Assembly (NCBI GenBank): GCA_019022495.1
Contig: JAFEKR010000002.1
Span: 682,001-746,000 of the forward strand
DNA length: 64,000 nucleotides
Origin: Epichloe hybrida
Taxonomy: Eukaryota > Ascomycota > Sordariomycetes > Hypocreales > Clavicipitaceae
Reading direction: 5' to 3'
Position 1 is the stretch's first letter, and every line of letters begins with the position of its first letter. The notes under the pieces are model-generated. The model worked only from the letters and a program-made list of their open reading frames with translations, searched no databases and had not been told where the DNA came from. Positions 23,990 to 36,100 of the stretch are shown here, piece by piece. The position numbers and the translations under genes are program-made.

Positions 23990-26900
23990 ATCCTCCCCTC
24001 TGCCTAACCTTATAGGTCTCTTAACCTATCCTTCTATATAAATTATTAATTTGTTTAAATTAATTAAGGTTAAAAGGGCTAAATTTGGTAATACCTTTGT
24101 TATTATATTAGCTAGATTATTGCCACTATTAATCTATCTAACTTTATAGACTTCCCTCCTCTTATATAACTACTATAAGGCTATGATATTAATTATTAGC
24201 CACTTCTCTTTTATTATGCCTAGCTTTATAAGGCATTTATATAATAAGAAAGAGTCTATATAAAGAATTATTAGGATATAAGGTATCTTTAATTAGTCTA
24301 TGATTATTTAAAGGGTTATAGATATTATGTACGCAATATTAGCACCTTAAACCATGCTATATAGCTTAGATGTAAGTGCGCTATAGGTTACATGCTTGCT
24401 TTTTGTAAAGCTATATATAATAATATTCCCTTTTAAGATAAAGGTATTATTATCCTTTATTACTTTATTACTAATTATAATAATATATCTAATCTATAAG
24501 CTTAGATCTTTGTTATTAGTAAGGGACCTATTTATAAATATAAAGAGCTTTGCTTCTTTAAGAGTTAAGGGGATATACTATAATCCTTACTACTAATGCT
24601 TAATTTACTACTTAAGGTGTTTATTAAGTTATAAGATATTATTAGCAAAGGGTTCTTAGTATTATATGGCAATTAATAGGTTATATAATACCTCTAGTTA
24701 ATAGACTATTATAATGTAACTTCCTTAGGCTCTTTGCTTTACGTAATCTTGCCTTACTATTAGTAATTAAGGGTTAATTTCCTTAATCTTCTAACTTTAG
24801 CCCTTTTAGGTTAGGGTGAGGGAGTTATTAGCATTCTAGGTTAAGATATAGCTATTAAAGATAAGGGGATTTGTAGTTATAAGGTATTGTTTTTCTTTAG
24901 CTATAAACTTTACCTTCTAGAGCTCTTTTTTTTCTTTCTTAAAGAAGTTATTATTACTAAGGCCTAGTGTATTATCCGTTTATATCCTTATAATACTAAA
25001 GAGGTTTTCGTTATTTAGGGCTGTAATTAGTAGGCAAGGATTATATATTAAGGTTATTATATTAAGATTATCCCTATAGTAATAAAAATATATTACTTAC
25101 TAGTGGGTTCTAGCCTTTGTAATCCTATAAAGGGGCTTAATAACCTCTATTATTATGCCTTTTAGAAAGAGGTATATAATCTGCTTTAGTAACTTTATAA
25201 TAATTAGCCTATTTAGGGTTATTTAGGATTAAACGTAAGCTTATGTAATATCTTATAGCTAAAGGTAAATTCCCTTTTACTTTAATAATAAAGCAAGGGC
25301 TATAATAATCCATTAGCTTAATTACTATATTATTAGTAATTAGGTTAAGATAGCCTCTTTTCCTCTGTTATTATGCCCTTATATAATAAGGCGCGATTTC
25401 TTATATAGTGTTTTAGTGCCTTTACCTTTAATCTCTTAGACTATATAAGAATTAAAGATCTAGTAGCCTCTATACTTTACTAGATTAAATATTATAAATC
25501 TAAACATATTATAAGCTTATAATACGTTAATCTTAGCTTAATTAGATTATTTAAAGGGGCTCCCTAGGGTTATAATCTTTCTCTCTTAGTGAAGTTAAAG
25601 GGTAAGGTTTTAGTTAGCCTTTTCTTTTACTATAAGGAATACTATATTTAGCACTTCTCTAGCTATAATCTCCTTAATTAATACTTTCTCTTAGTCTTTA
25701 TTAATAAATATAAGGGGCTTTATAGGTTTAATAAGCTCCTTAGGATTATAAACTTAAGCCCTAGTTACCTTTACTTTTACTTTCTTAAGGCCACTAGCTT
25801 TATAGCTTCCTATAGGGGTAGCTTTAGCTACCTTAAGGCTTACTATAAGTTCTTTAACTCTATAGCTTCTTATAGAATTACCTTTAGCCTTAATAGCCTC
25901 TATAGGCTTCTTTATACCCTTATTAATAAAAAATTAAACTATAAGGTTTTTCCTTAGCCTCCCTTACTTTCTCTTAACTAGTATCTCTTTCTTTTCTTTT
26001 ACCTTATTACCCTTTATAAGTAGCTTATCCCTCCTAGCTCCCTTAGCCCCTTTTTATAATAGGACTATAGTATTAGAGAGGGCTATAGCATAAGAAAGGG
26101 CTATATTATAAGCAAGGACCTCTAGGCCTAGGTTATGCTCCCTAATATCCTAAAGGCTTTACTTATTAGCCCTTATATACTATAAGTCCTTATAGTATAG
26201 CTTTACTACTATAAAGTAAAACTTAGCTAGGCTATAGGGTATCTTAACTATATAAGTCTCCCTATTAGTAGCTAATAGCTTATAAGGGCTATACTATTTG
26301 CCTTTTTCTCTTTATATATATATATTAGCCTATAGTAATAGCTAATATATTAGTAATGTATTAAGGCTATTCTAGGCACTAAGGGCCTTATAGACTTGCC
26401 TCTTAGCTAGGTAATAGTAAACTTTATTAGTTACCTTCTAAATTACTTTAGCTTATTAAATAATAAAGATACTTAGTAATAACTTATCTATTATCTATAG
26501 GTAAGCTCTAAAGACTAGTAAGGTTAGCATAAGGCTATTAGAGCTTACTAAGTTATTAATAGCTTTAATAGCTATCTAGAGTTATTACTTAGGAGTAATT
26601 TCCTTGCTAATTAAGTCTATAATAATATTATAGGCCTAGTAAAGAGGTCTATAATATCTCTTAACCTTTCTAATGCTATTATAAGCTTTAATAGGTATCT
26701 TATTAATATTAATTAACATTAAGTAAGTATAATACCTAAATTTAGCTAAGGCAAAGTTATTACTAGTATTGTAAATAATCTAGTCTAAAGGGCCTAGATA
26801 TATATTAATCTAGCACTCTCTAATTATATCCTAGATATTATAAGCTTTTTGCTTCTTAGGGTTAAGGAATTAGGCTACTTAGAATAAGGTTACTAAATTA

Positions 26901-28730
26901 ATAATATAAAGGACTAGCTAGCTATTAATCTATATAATATTAATAATAATCTTATAGTTAAAGTTATAGTTATCTTTAAGGGAGAATTTAAACTAGCTAA
27001 GGGCTTTTCTATTTATCTAATAATAATAACAGACTTTAGTAAGCTTCTTAATTACATAGCATTTAATATTATAACTAGCTTATTAAAGGATCTTTATAAG
27101 CTATTAAATTAAGGGATAACTAAACCTTTAGTAAAGTTAATAAATCTGTCCTTCTAATAGGTAAAAAGCGGCGGTTTCTCTTACCTCTAGAAGCCACTAA
27201 GGGTAGCCCTATTTACGCATAATAGGTATAGTCTTATTATTTTAAATTAATATATTAGTAAGGTTATTAATCTTAACCTTTATTTTATCTATATTAGTAA
27301 GGGAAAAGAGAAAAGGTATAGTAATGTTAAGGACATAGAAGTTAATTTAGCTAAGCTTTATAGGCATATAAATAACGCCACGTGTTATTACTAATCTAGC
27401 ACTAAAGTAAATAACTTCTAGGTTATAGGGTTTAATTATTAATAATGGCATTAATCTTAGTAAGGCTTTAGCTTATGCTAGACTAGTAGTTAATTAGCCT
27501 AAGGCTCCTATATCTAGTATAATTTCTCTAAAGATCTCTTTAAAATAGCATTCTTTAGAGGTATAATAGATTAAATTATCCCTATTAGAAGCCTCTTTAA
27601 GGTATAGCTCTTACTTAAGTAAGGCATGTTAAAAAGCTTAATTCTTAAGCGTTATAAGGATATTAACATTATCTATTATTTATAATCCTACGTAGAAGAA
27701 TTATATAATACTAAGTTATACCTTTAATAATAGCTTTTTCTTAATATTATTATTACTATTATCTTAGTCCTAAGTAAAGGCCTTAAGCTATGTTTCCTAG
27801 TCTTCTATTTTCTCTTTATTATTACTATTATTTCCTTTAAATAAAATAAGAAATACCTAAAACTTCTTCTCTATAGGAGGTAAATAATAGTTCTTACTAG
27901 CTTATTACCTCTCTTTCTCTTTCTAATATTTAGTGTTAGTGTAGTTTAATAACTAGTAGCTACTTTTACTATAGATAAAGTATTACTTAAGTTATCTAGA
28001 GTTACTATAATAACCTCCTTTTCCTTAGTCTCTTTAATTCTATTAGCTATATTAGCAGTCTATAAACATTACCTCTAATAAGTCTTTATCTTAATACTAG
28101 TAGTATTAGTTACTCCTTATATTACTCTCTATAATTATAATTAATTTATAAAGGTTACTAGTAAGGTTCTTAAAGCCTAGTGTGTGTATATACTTTACTA
28201 CCTAATATTTAGGGATACTAGAGACTATATTTAAGGTTTACTTATAGAGCTTTATATTTACTATATTAGAGAGATATAGCCCTTTATAGACTCTCTTTAA
28301 GGTAGTTAATAAAATCTTAAGGCACTTAAGCTTAGTCTTATTAGGGTTTTAAGTAATAATATTCTTAAGAGTTATATTACTTTATTTATATTAGTAAAAT
28401 TATTAATTACTCTTTATCTTAAAGTATTAATAGATATTTATAATTATCTCTTTATATAAGAGGTTCTTACTAGTAAGGTAATTAAGAAAGTGCTATTTAA
28501 TATCTCCTATTAATATAATAAGAAATAATTTACTAAAATATAACTTAAGGAGGTTAATCTAGTTATACTTACTCTTAAAGAGCGTAAGCTTTAGTAAGAG
28601 AAAGTTATATAGCTTTTTACTATAATAGTTACTATTCTTATATATCTTTATAAGCTTAGAGATTTTCTTTATAATTTACTTATTAGAAGGAAGGTATTAG
28701 GGAGGGAAATTAAACTATTAAGGGTTAAGC
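23990..28730 (-). pseudogene. Copia-2 gag-pol pseudogene
   Basis: This is the mirror image of the Copia-1 coding region, running from about 28,730 down to about 23,990. It has the same domain order and the same kind of damage: in-frame TAA and TAG from RIP. No intact domain remains. The gag end and integrase block correspond to about 27,600-28,700 and 26,500-27,000. Confidence 0.7.
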
Positions 28731-30073
28731 TCCTAATATAACTAAGATTATTATAGGGGTTCTTATAAAGGATATAGTAATTATTCCCTTTAGGAGCTAG
28801 GAATATTAGGTAAGGTCTTTATAGTAATAGCCTATAGAGGTTATATTTAAGGTAGTTTAGAGGATCTTAACCTTTCTTCTAGCTAATAAGGTATTAAGGT
28901 TTAATAAAGCACTTCTTTAAGTAATGCTAGGATTAGATATCCTAGGCCTTATTTAATAAGAATACTATAATCTTATAAAGAGTTATATAGCTCTTTTATA
29001 ATATCCTTATTTACTCTTTTAAAGGTATTCTTAGACTAGCCTTTAAAGTCCTCTTAGAATAATTCCTAGAGGTTATTATCTCTCTAGCCTTAACGCTTAC
29101 TAAGGTTAATAAACCCTATAATATAATTATTAAGCTTAGGCTATATAGTAGTCTTAGGATCTAGATTATTAGATTCTTTCTAATCTCTTATAAGCTTACT
29201 AGCAAGTGGTTATAGATATAGTAAGAGTTTATTCTCTTAAGGTCTTTTAAGAATAGTTATCTTTAAAGATACTTATAGGGGTTTAGAGAAAAGGGGCGTG
29301 TTTTAGGGAGTGCCCCTTATTATTCTTTTGCCCTCTAGTTCTATCCCTCTAGTAATGTTAGTCTTAAATTAATAAGGCTAATAAAAATAGGGTAAAAGTG
29401 CTATAATTAATATAATAGAGCCTAGAGCTCTGCTTGTGAAATAAGTAGGATAAATAGGATAAATAAGATAAACAGGACAGAATAAATAGGATAAACGGAA
29501 TAGGATAAATAGGATTAGTAGGATTAATAGGATTAATAGGATAAATAAAGGGAAATAATAAAAAATAACGGGAAAAAGTATAAAAGAGGGGAAAATAGTA
29601 AAAAGAGAGAAAAGCAAGCTATAAAGATAGTATAAAAGTAGAAATAACTTAATGTTTAGAACACTAAGGCATAAAAAGCTATAAAGAGAGAAGAGGGGTT
29701 ATAAAGAGAGTGTAGAAGGAGGTTATATAGGTTAGCTAGCTTAGCTAAGGATTGTTTTTAACGTTAGGTTTAAATAAAATGCCTTATAGCAATAGATTTA
29801 GTTATTTAGTTAGTTTTCTTATAATAGATAATAAGATTAATAATTAACTAAATATCCTAAAGGCCTAAGAGTTAATAGATTAATCTCTTAGAAGTCTAAT
29901 AAGCCTATTACTAGGATTCTAGTCTATCTTCCTTTAGCACACTCTATAGTTATGTCTCTTTACTGTAATAACTATTAATTTAGTATAATAAGGGGTAGTG
30001 GCTATAGTATTTGCAGAAATATCTCTTCTTATAATACTTAACTTATCTATGGTTATAGTTAACTACTAATTAG

Positions 30074-30360
30074 TGTTAGTTTTACTAAGGAATATTTGCA
30101 CTAGTGTAATAAGGTTAAATTTAATAAAGTTAATAATAATAGCTAATAACTAAGAGAAGAGAAGAGAGAGAAGGAGAGGAATTTAGCTAGAAGAGAAGGT
30201 AAGTAAAAAGGGGGAAAAGTAAGGCTATAGTGTGGTGCTACTGCTAACGGAGCAGGGTAGCTCGCGATGCATCTAATCGCATCGCGTGCATCCCTTCGGT
30301 GGCTCCACTCTTTGGCCACGGTTGGACTATCTATCGTCCGAAGGTCCAAAGGAAGCCACA
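30074..30360 (-). repeat. Copia-2 5' LTR with an almost unmutated outer third
   Basis: A 287-bp LTR. The inner left end is strongly converted (tgttagttttactaaggaatatttgc). From about 30,235 to 30,360 it is nearly pristine, with intact CpG and CpA (agctcgcgatgcatctaatc, ggccacggttggactatc). This patch gives the closest view of the ancestral LTR end. Confidence 0.85.
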
Positions 30361-30849
30361 TTAATAATAAAAATATAAAATAATTAATAATAATAGTAAA
30401 TAAAATAATTAGAAGGTTTTTCTTAAAGTTATATTAGTAAAATAAAGTAATAAGTATAATAGTATTATTAAAAAGGTATAATATTATAAATAACCCTAGT
30501 TATAGTAAAATTCTTAAAAAAGGTAAATATTATAAATTCTATAACTAATTAAGTAAAATAGGTAATAATAAAAGCTTCTATATAACTAGCTTTCTTTTAA
30601 TCCTTATAATAACATTATATAATAAAAAGGCCCACTTTTTTTTATACTAACACTACATTGTAGTTTTTATAGTTAGTGTAGTTAGTAACTACACTAACTA
30701 CACTACACTACAAGTAAAAAAAAACTACAATACACTACACTACAAAAAAAATAAAACTATATTACACTAACTATAAGAAAAAAAAAACTACACTACAAAT
30801 ACAAATTTTTCCTAAAAACTACACTAACTACACTACAAACAATACTCTG

Positions 30850-31871
30850 ATTATAACTAACCCTTATAGTTCTAATACTATAATAGTCTTTAGGTCTATC
30901 TATAAAACTTATATACTAGTTTATTAACACACTAGATATAAGCATAATAAGATTTTATATCTTTACTTTTATCTAGCTAAAAGCACTTTCTACGAAGTTT
31001 TTATATTATAATAGCTATTCTAAAGTAACCTTAAGTGTTATAGGCTTCCTGTAATTTTTCTAGTACTCTATTTAGGAGTATGCATTTTACTAATACTTTA
31101 TTAGCTTCTAGATAATATAGAGTCTAGTTAAAGATCTAGTATTTTAAAGATTAATGCCTTATAAGCTTTTATTATTTAGTAAGAATAGTTTAGTGTCTAA
31201 AAACCATAGTAAATAAAACCTCCCTATACTATGTAAAATTAAACTATTTATAAAGTTCTTAGAATAATTTCTCTATTATATCTTTATTTAAACTTCCTCC
31301 CTCTAGTAAAACTAGTGTTATATTTATTAAAACTAGTATTAGTTAATCTCTAAAAGCTAGAGTAATATTCACTCCTAATCTTCTTTTTATAGTAATAGGA
31401 TCTAATCTTAAATATTCTAGCATTTAAGACATTCTATTTATAATTCTTATAATCTTTATTATGTTTAAATAATAGATATATTCCATGTTTAATTCTTAAA
31501 GTATATTCACCTAGTAAGCTACCTTTCTATAGACTTTGGATATATTTACTATTAAATTAATAATGCCTTTATAATCCGTGTACACCTTTAATAAATATAT
31601 TAAATAATCTAGTAACTATCTTATTTCCTTTAAACCTACTATAATTACTAGTATCTTCTTTTCTAGTATAAAATATTGTTTCTTAGCATCTTCTAATTAG
31701 TAAGATATTTACATAATAATTTATACTTTAGAGAAATTAGTATTTATAACACTTATTCTAGGGTCTATGTCTTCTATCTAAAATAATACTTCTCTAGTGC
31801 TTGTCTTAGATATATCTATAGCTATATAAAATTAAGTTCCTAGTCTAGTGCTAAAGGTAGCGTAAGTCTAG
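30850..31871 (-). mobile_element. Gypsy-B fragment 2: RNase H and integrase N-terminus
   Basis: Read leftwards from 31,871, degenerate peptides include an RNase H start (YIAIDISKTSTREVLFQ), ILEKKILVIIVGLKEIR and VYTDYKGIINLI. The integrase zinc-binding region follows, with ILLCLYLVC close to the left end. The fragment continues in frame into 15,552 after removal of hAT-1, and into 43,828 upstream after removal of Gypsy-C: the minus frame reads KIYNSI, one lost codon, then TYATFSTRLGT across a single ctag. Confidence 0.7.
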
Positions 31872-32340
31872 TGTGTGCCGTGATACGCGCGCCCATAAAC
31901 GCGCGTATTCGCGATGACAAGCACAAGGGATACAGGGGATCGCAGGGATAAATAACACAACAAGGGATAATGATATTAGTTATCTAGGCAAAGGGACTAT
32001 TTAATCTATAAAGAGATTACCTATAGCTAGATTCTTTTAAGGTTCTTTATGCATGCCTAACTTTAGATTTTTAACTTAAATACCTAGCGCTACTATGGCT
32101 ACTATTGTGTTTACCTTAATAAGATAAATTAATAAGATTATTTCCCTAACTTAACTAAAAAGTCACTTCTAATCTAATAGACTATTTAATCTAATTATCT
32201 TTATTTATAAAGACTAATTTAGCTATTATTATAATCACTGCTATTAAGTTAATTAACCCTTCTAATATAAGTAAACATTACCACTACCTATAACTATAGG
32301 CTAGTATTATGTCTTTTAGGGTATTGTTTTTTGCTTAATA
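31872..32340 (+). repeat. Gypsy-C 5' LTR
   Basis: The outer end is preserved (tgtgtgccgtgatacgcgcg, gcgatgacaagcac, gggatcgcaggg). The inner end is converted (cctataactataggctagta). A short inverted repeat, acgcgcg...cgcgcgt, lies at about 31,882-31,906. Confidence 0.85.
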
Positions 32341-33199
32341 AAACTAGTAAAGAAACGTGGTTTTAAACCCCTAGGACCTTTTCGCTTTCTAGTTAATTTG
32401 CTATAGACTAAGATTAATTAGAAGTAAGCTAATAATTACGCTCTTAGCTGTCACTAAGCTAACCTACGCAAAGACCCCTTTATTTTACCTTCCTTACACT
32501 AAGACATAGATTTAAAGCCTTAACCTAATCTCTATAATAGTTATAGCGCAAAGGAGAAGCTAGCTAAGTATACTAAGCTAAGGTAAGCTAAGAATATAAA
32601 CTAGTGTTATATAGAAGCATAGAAAAGGAGACTAGATAGTTTAGAGGTATACCCTATAAACACTAGCTAAACTATTAACCCTTTGCTAAAAGTCTCTAAA
32701 TATAAGGCACTAGAATAGAAAGCGCTACCTAGTATTATAGACTATTTAATCTTAGGGCCTATAGCTAATTTCGCTATTATTTAGCTATATATAAGGGTCT
32801 TATAGCTTATTATAAAGAGCTATATAATTATATTAGTAGCCTTTACTTATAGGTTACTTATTACTATAAATACTACCTTATTAAAAGTCTTTCTTTAAGA
32901 AATTGTTACTAGTATTATAATATTTAGTTAAGTAATTACTCTTTTATAAGATTAATTAAAAGCACTTTTTACTAAGCCTATATTTAACCTTATACTATCT
33001 TACTTCTAATAGCTAAGTAAAGCAAGACCTAGCAAATACCTAAGTTACTTAAAGGACCTTTAGGACTTACTATTACCTAGTACTCTAGTTACTAGTTAAA
33101 AACTACTTAATCCTAAGATAGTTATTAGCCTAGCTTAAACTTAGTTTAATAACCACTTAGGTAAAGACTCTAATAATAAAGGCAAGACACCTAGATCTC

Positions 33200-36100
33200 T
33201 TAGAGGGCTTAATATAAAAACCTTTACAAAGCTTCTTAAAGAGATAATAGCACGTTAAACTTCCCTTATTACTATGTAAAATAAGTATAATATTTAGTAG
33301 TTTTTAGGGGAAAATATAGCTAATTTTATTAAGAACTTTAAGGTAAAGATAAAAGCAATAGGTATTCCTAAAGTAAATTAGCATAAGATACTTAAGCGTA
33401 ATATTAACCTAAAGCTCTAATAAGTGGTTAAAATACTAACTATATTATAATCTTAGAAGGAATCTAAGGAAAAGATACTCTTATAGTTTAATATAACTAG
33501 CTAGGATTAAATAGAAAACGCTCGAGAATAACTTAAAGACCTTAATTTAATATAGCTAAAGACTATTAAGGAAACCTATTACTAGTTATAGAAGCATTAT
33601 ACTCTAATATCTAATATAAACCTAATAGGATAGAAAACTATAATAACCTAGTCTAACTATATCTATAAAGCCCTACTAAAACACTTAATCTTAAGCTTTA
33701 TAGATAGAAAGGGGTTTACTTATAAAGAAATCTTAGTTATATAGTATAAACCACTTTAGATAGCACTTAATATATATGTTTATATATAACTAAAGCTTAA
33801 AAACAAGGACTTAGAATTAGCTAACATAGAAAATTATACTTTAGGCAAGAAGGACTTTAGCTTTAAGATATAGATACTATTTAATTAGGCTACCTTTAAT
33901 AGTTACTAGGCCACTTAAAAGAATCGCTTAGCACTAGGCAATTTAAATAAGTAAGCTAAGAAGACTATCTTATTTAATACTAATATAGGATAATAAGGGG
34001 CCCCTAGATTAGCAAAATAATAAGATTAAATAGAAGATCTAATAAAATAACTAGTAAAGCTAAAAATTATAGTTATAGCCTAGGTAGTAAAGGAAATTAA
34101 TATAGTAAAGCTACTTAAGGAGAAGTATAGTAACTACCCTTAATATTAATAGTAAACTTATTAGGCAAATTATATAGGTTTATTTAATCTAGATAAGGAG
34201 CGCTATTTTAAAATAAACGCAATATTAGGAAAAGGCCACTAGTTAAACTATTATTACTACTATAATAAAGAATTACATATTATAATAAAGTGTAATACTT
34301 TAAAATATAATAAGATATTAAAGTTTACTATATATAACCTAGTAGTTTATATTTTAGCTATTAGAGATAATATAAGACATTAAATTATACCTCTATTCTT
34401 GCTTATAAAATTTCTTTCTATTAGTAGCTATACGCGTAGACTAGCTATATTTTAGGTTAAGTACTTTAAGGACTATAAGATTATATATATAATTCTAAGA
34501 ATTAAGGAACATAGCCCTTATAGAGGATTAAGCTAGGAAATAACACTAGAAGAATAGGAAGTATTTAATTAAATAAAGGGTATGTTTAATCTAGTAAAAT
34601 TTTAACCTAAAAGAGAGATTAATATAATATCTATCTTAAAGCATAAGATATTAGGCATAGTATTTGCTATTACCTTTAAGAAGCTAAGCGTAAGGGAGGA
34701 GGAAAATAAAGAGATTATTATAAAGTTTATAGCTATTAGTAAATAGTTAGTAAAACGCCTAAGGATTAAAGACATTATAGAAGATAAGGTAAAAGACTAG
34801 TAACCTTACACTTAACCTATTTAAGATAATTTAGCAGTAACTAAGGGTAAGAAAAAGCTATTAAATAAAGTTAAATAGAGGATTCTTAATTAATTATATA
34901 ATAAGGTCTTTTAGAAGAAAGTTAGAGTGCCTTTTTAGGATATCTATTATATTATACTAATACTAGTAGAGGTAGTTAGCAATAAATGTCTCTTATAAGT
35001 AAAAGGTATAGAAGATATCCACTACTATAACAGAGATATATTAGGGCTAGCTTTTCCTTTAAAAATATTTAGCGTAAAATTAAACCTAAGACTAATTAAT
35101 CTAGGGAACTAGATTAACTTAATTCTTTAGTTAATAAAAGAGACCCTTAAGGAAGATAAGAAGAATAAAGCTATAGCTAAGAATAGCTTACTAATAACGC
35201 CTCCGCTAGAGATTAATATAGCCTTGTAAGAATAAATTTAGGAGAGACTAGGAGCTCGCTTAGAATAGGGCAAACCTTAGTAAAATTTAATTAATCTTAC
35301 TTAAATAAACTTTATGCTTAATATAATTTTAGAACTATAAGCTACTATTAATTACTTATAAGACTTACTATACCTCTAAGTCTAGCTAGATAACCTAGAA
35401 GGGGAGCTTCTCCCTAGGCTTATTAATATAGGATTATAAGGGAATGTAATTATAGAAAGCATAGCTAGGTAACTTAGACTAAGGATTTACCTAATAGATA
35501 TAATAAATATAATATTATTCTTATTATATAGTATTAAGATAATTAGGGAGGTTTAGATAAGACTATATCTAGGAAATATCTAGATACCTGCTAATTTTTA
35601 TATTAGTCTAGACTTAGTTAATATTAGCCTAATTCTTAGAATGCTATTTTTTAGACTATCCTAGATATAGTTTAATTACTTAAGAAGTGAAGAGCTTTAT
35701 GCCTAGTACTGCTTTAGGGATATTATTATTATCTTAAGAGTTATAGAAAGTATCTAATAGTAGTATACTAATAAGTAGCTAGCCTAGTAGCCCTCTATTA
35801 ATATTATCTTATTTAGTTACCTAGAAATAGAGGAAGATTAAATAGTTTATAAAGGGTTAGAGATAGAAATAGATAATAATAAATAGTTAATTTCACTTAT
35901 AATAAGGGAAGGAACTAATATCTTCTAAGAGGTAATTAAGGATATAATAGTAAACTATACCTAATAACTTAAAGAAGTTATAAAGGATTTTAAGCCCTAG
36001 TAATAACTAAAACCACCTAATCTTATAGTAAACATAATATATAAGCGAAAAGCTAATAAAATACATCCCTAAGATAACATTCCCTCTAATAGATTAACAC

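Larger units (their letters stand above)
23516..30360 (-). mobile_element. Copia-2, second copy of the Copia-1 family, inverted
   Basis: A 6,845-bp element on the minus strand with LTRs 23,516-23,807 (292 bp) and 30,074-30,360 (287 bp), colinear with Copia-1 throughout. Mirror-image signatures are present, for example the RNase H tail near 24,000-24,160. The flanking 5-mers gtaat (left) and ttaat (right) agree at four of five positions, so the target duplication is imperfect. The accidental antisense frame at 24,396-24,596 has a near-identical partner at 21,728-21,928, showing how similar the two copies remain. Confidence 0.9.
15553..30849 (-). mobile_element. hAT-1 element with long terminal inverted repeats, holding two Copia copies
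   Basis: The ends are tagagtattg (15,553) and caatactctg (30,849): hAT-type termini of the form CAGAGTATTG, one base altered as RIP would do. They are flanked by a perfect 8-bp duplication, attataac, at 15,545-15,552 and 30,850-30,857. Arms 15,553-15,970 and 30,361-30,849 are long inverted repeats of each other, with subterminal gtgtagtgtagt arrays. Without the two Copia insertions only about 1.6 kb remains (arms plus 22,814-23,515). I find no transposase motif in it, so it is probably non-autonomous. The middle part matches the left part of hAT-2 (about 47,150-47,480) in inverted orientation, hence the minus call. Confidence 0.75.

Noticed and set aside
21728..24596. Two similar 66-codon frames, 21,728-21,928 (-) and 24,396-24,596 (+), that look like a conserved small membrane protein
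   Set aside because: They lie antisense to the Copia RNase H region in the two inverted copies; similarity follows from the repeat, and hydrophobicity from AT bias.
30143..30361. 72-codon minus frame
   Set aside because: It lies wholly within the preserved end of a Copia LTR.
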